Source: Larkinella punicea (lineage in GTDB: Bacteria > Bacteroidota > Bacteroidia > Cytophagales > Spirosomataceae). Taken from it: a DNA stretch of 64,000 bases. The translations under genes and the position numbers were made by a program. The number at the start of each line of letters is the position of its first letter. Position 1 is the stretch's first letter. The notes below the pieces were generated by a model. It was not told the origin of the DNA and ran no database searches. It saw only the letters and a list, made by a program, of their open reading frames with translations. Positions 62,219 to 64,000 of this stretch are shown here, piece after piece. The stretch is from positions 274,758 through 338,757 of the forward strand of contig NZ_QOWE01000005.1 of assembly GCF_003334855.1 (NCBI RefSeq), given 5' to 3'.

Positions 62219-62890
62219 TTACCGTTTTGCCAGTTCAATAATATCTTTTCCTTCCAGAATCTGCTTTTCGTAGCCTTTGCTGACCGTATGGATCATAGCC
62301 AGGCCCAACTCCTGCAAGGTGCAAAAACCGCCGGGATAGAGCGCCCGGCCAATGGGAAACAGCCAGAGAATATACCGGTACATTTTCAGTGTATTTTTCA
62401 GTCCTTTGGTCGGTTTGATAAAACCCGGACGAATGTTAAACACCTGTTTAAAAGGCAGTTTCAGCAAATCATTCTCGGTTTTCCCTTTGACCCTGGCCCA
62501 CATCGAACGGCCTTTCTCCGTGCTGTCCGTACCCGCTCCCGAAATGTAACAAAACGTCATGTCCGGGTTCAGTTTGCTCAGGGTCGTCGCCACGTTCAGC
62601 GTGAGCGTGTGGGTTACTTTGTAATACTCCGGTTCGCTCATGCCGACCGATGAGACGCCCAGACAGAAAAAACATGCGTTATAACCAGCCAGACGGTTTT
62701 CAATCGTCGAGAGGTCATAAAAATCAGCATGAATGATTTCCGTCAACTTGGGATGGGAAAGCCCGGACGGTTTTCGGTTGATTATCAATACCGCTTCCAC
62801 CTCCGGACGCAGCAGGCATTCGTGCAAAACGCCCTCTCCTACCATGCCGGTCGTACCGGTAATAATGGCTCTAATTCCGTTCGTTTTCAT
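62219..62890 (-). CDS. NAD(P)-dependent epimerase/dehydratase-family oxidoreductase
   Basis: 223 residues from ATG 62890 (MKTNGIRAIITGTTGMVGEG). The Rossmann loop TGTTGMVGEG is at the N-terminus, followed by NRKPSG, CYISGAGTD and NIRPGFIKPTKG. It resembles HTATIP2/TIP30-like atypical SDRs, and the expected catalytic Tyr-Lys pair is not clear. Its start overlaps the TetR stop by 4 nt (ATGA), so TetR probably controls it. Confidence 0.88.
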   Translation of the reverse strand: MKTNGIRAIITGTTGMVGEGVLHECLLRPEVEAVLIINRKPSGLSHPKLTEIIHADFYDLSTIENRLAGYNACFFCLGVSSVGMSEPEYYKVTHTLTLNVATTLSKLNPDMTFCYISGAGTDSTEKGRSMWARVKGKTENDLLKLPFKQVFNIRPGFIKPTKGLKNTLKMYRYILWLFPIGRALYPGGFCTLQELGLAMIHTVSKGYEKQILEGKDIIELAKR

Positions 62891-63471
62891 GGTTTTTCGG
62901 GGTTTGCGATCATCGTCCACGTAAGTTCAAAAACGTCATTGATCCGTTGCTGCTGGTTTTCAATGGGTACGGTTTGGGCAGTCAGGTACTGAAAGAGTCC
63001 GTTAATCTGATTTACCGAAAGTATAATGAGCAGGTCCAGAGGCAACGGTTTCAGCACCTTCCCGTCACGGGCATCCTGAAAAAGCGTCCTGTGCATTTCG
63101 GATTGCTTCCGAATCTCCTCGTCCGGAACCAGGCCCAGATGCGGTGAAAAATGAAATTGCTGGATGAAGTAAAAAGCATCCCTGTTTTCCAACGCCCACT
63201 CCAGAGAGTACCGAAACAGGTTCCTGAATTTCTCTTTCACGTCACCGGTTTCGTTGACTTTTTCCGCCAAATACTGATTCAGTTCTCCCTTGATGGCCGT
63301 ATACAAAGCCACCACCAGCTCGTCTTTCGTCTTGAAATAATGGAAAAGCGTTCCGTTCGAAACCCCGGCTTCGCTGGCAATTTTGCTCGTGGGCGTGCCG
63401 TGAAAACCGTAGACAACGAAGAGTTTCAACGCGGTTGATAGTATTTTTTCGGGTTTATTCAGTTTGCTCAT
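62887..63471 (-). CDS. TetR-family transcriptional regulator
   Basis: 194 residues. The N-terminal HTH at ~10-55 (ILSTALKLFVVYGFHG; IASEAGVSNGTLFHYFKTKDELV) is the TetR signature. The C-terminal ligand domain is helical and variable. It is the first gene of a two-gene operon with the reductase. The promoter is not obvious: the upstream gap to the transposase end carries no clear TAnnTTTG on the minus strand. Confidence 0.95.
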   Translation of the reverse strand: MSKLNKPEKILSTALKLFVVYGFHGTPTSKIASEAGVSNGTLFHYFKTKDELVVALYTAIKGELNQYLAEKVNETGDVKEKFRNLFRYSLEWALENRDAFYFIQQFHFSPHLGLVPDEEIRKQSEMHRTLFQDARDGKVLKPLPLDLLIILSVNQINGLFQYLTAQTVPIENQQQRINDVFELTWTMIANPEKP

Positions 63472-63599
63472 CTTCTGGATTGACTAATCGCTCTATGAAT
63501 ATACGCAAAATAAGTAGGTTACGGCGGAATTACACAAAAATGTGATAAATGGAAAACTGTAACGCCGTGAATGCCATAAATGAACTATTGGCGGTTATT

Positions 63600-63765
63600 A
63601 AAAGTACTACTAACAACGCGCGCGTACTATAAGATTATTGGACGCGTAGCGGACTGATGTTTCCGGGTCGCCGGTGCGATAGCAAAAGGAATCACCTGGT
63701 CCCTCCCGCGTGCCTTTAGGCACGCAACCAGTCTTAGCAGTTGCGTGCCTATGAACTGTCAAATT
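63600..63765 (-). ncRNA. candidate structured RNA at the 3' side of the IS110-type element
   Basis: Directly downstream of the transposase stop (minus strand). AGGCACGCAAC (63718-63728) and GTTGCGTGCCT (63740-63750) form an 11-bp stem, and GCGTGCCT (63708-63715) can alternatively pair with 63718-63725, so three copies of the arm compete. IS110-family elements carry a bridge/seek RNA; IS1111-type members have it downstream of the transposase. The boundaries are arbitrary, and the element ends are not identified. The lower part (63472-63600) shows nothing. Confidence 0.3.
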
Positions 63766-64000
63766 TTACAAGTTTGAAACCAAATTTTCTTCGGTTGGCA
63801 GGTTTAGTCGAGAATCAAACGGCTTCCCCGATTGTAAGACGGCTAAGGCCACCCGGATCCATTTATGCATGAGGGCAATGATGGCTTCCTTGAAGGATTT
63901 ACCCGCCTGTCGTAACCGAATGTACAAGCGCTGAAAAACCGTGTCGGTTTTGAGCCGCATGGCCAGCGTACAGGCCGGTAACCACAATTTCTGGCGCAAC
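63766..64000 (-). CDS. C-terminal part of an IS110-family transposase (runs off the window)
   Basis: 77 codons at the right edge, ending LPTEENLVSNL. The segment with RLKTDTVFQRLYIRLRQAGKSFKEAIIALMHKW and VALAVLQSGKPFD matches the C-terminal Tnp_20 end of IS110/IS1111 transposases (a 'RLR..GK....ALMxK....vLksGkpFd' pattern). The catalytic DEDD region is outside the window. IS110 transposases move DNA guided by an RNA made by the element. The subgroup cannot be decided here. Confidence 0.8.
   Translation of the reverse strand, partial: LRQKLWLPACTLAMRLKTDTVFQRLYIRLRQAGKSFKEAIIALMHKWIRVALAVLQSGKPFDSRLNLPTEENLVSNL

Overview
The window looks like a chromosomal segment of an aerobic, gliding-type Bacteroidota, most likely order Cytophagales near Spirosoma or Larkinella. 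That placement is inferred from family content: a SusC/SusD pair under an ECF sigma/FecR pair, GldG next to DnaN, a Reg_prop hybrid kinase, DUF1080, ThuA and PQQ-dehydrogenase modules, and Bacteroidota-type promoters (TTTG, about 19 nt, TAnnTTTG). No rRNA, tRNA, CRISPR array or prophage was seen.

Layout. 0-3 kb: the tail of a secreted protein, an NmrA-type reductase with an AraC regulator, and a methyltransferase. 3-11.4 kb: housekeeping genes (phosphoribosyltransferase, purK-purE, LysM protein, GtrA-like protein, a large SNF2 helicase). 11.7-19.7 kb: a same-strand unit of ECF sigma, FecR anti-sigma, STN-containing SusC, SusD and a twin-arginine FAD oxidoreductase, which reads as a trans-envelope signalling uptake locus with an oxidative enzyme. 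19.8-22.8 kb: dnaN and gldG without an adjacent gldF. 23-28 kb: secreted carbohydrate-related enzymes (PIG-L deacetylase, GH28, DUF1080) and an O-methyltransferase. 28-36.4 kb: P1 peptidase, AI-2E transporter, an AT-rich intergenic stretch with small ORFs, a FUSC protein, PspC, and two tandem membrane-ankyrin paralogues. 36.6-46 kb: a secreted amidotransferase-like protein, a 1405-residue hybrid kinase, carbonic anhydrase, arylamine N-acetyltransferase and an AlkZ-like protein. 46-54.7 kb: a two-component system divergent from a TolC-RND-adaptor-lipoprotein efflux operon. 55-58.7 kb: a 1149-residue ThuA/PQQ-dehydrogenase/PKD/cytochrome c fusion. 58.9-64 kb: an orphan ECF sigma, a second two-component system with a small membrane protein between its two genes, a TetR-reductase pair, and the 3' end of an IS110-family transposase.

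Two things cut across the gene list. First, many intergenic gaps hold long, often perfect inverted repeats that fall into several recurrent families (CCGCTGTCAGGGTT, CGCAGAGTTTAGCGGAG, TTTAACGTTTAA, CCCCTAAAGGGG and others). Several lie at convergent gene ends with stop codons inside or beside them. Second, the region ahead of the 59.8 kb response regulator carries four contiguous 11-bp direct repeats that recur in inverted orientation before the small membrane protein/kinase pair, a strong candidate OmpR-type operator. The least-understood pieces are the structured region downstream of the IS110 transposase (possible bridge RNA), the RND pump with altered proton-relay residues, and the amidotransferase-like secreted protein.
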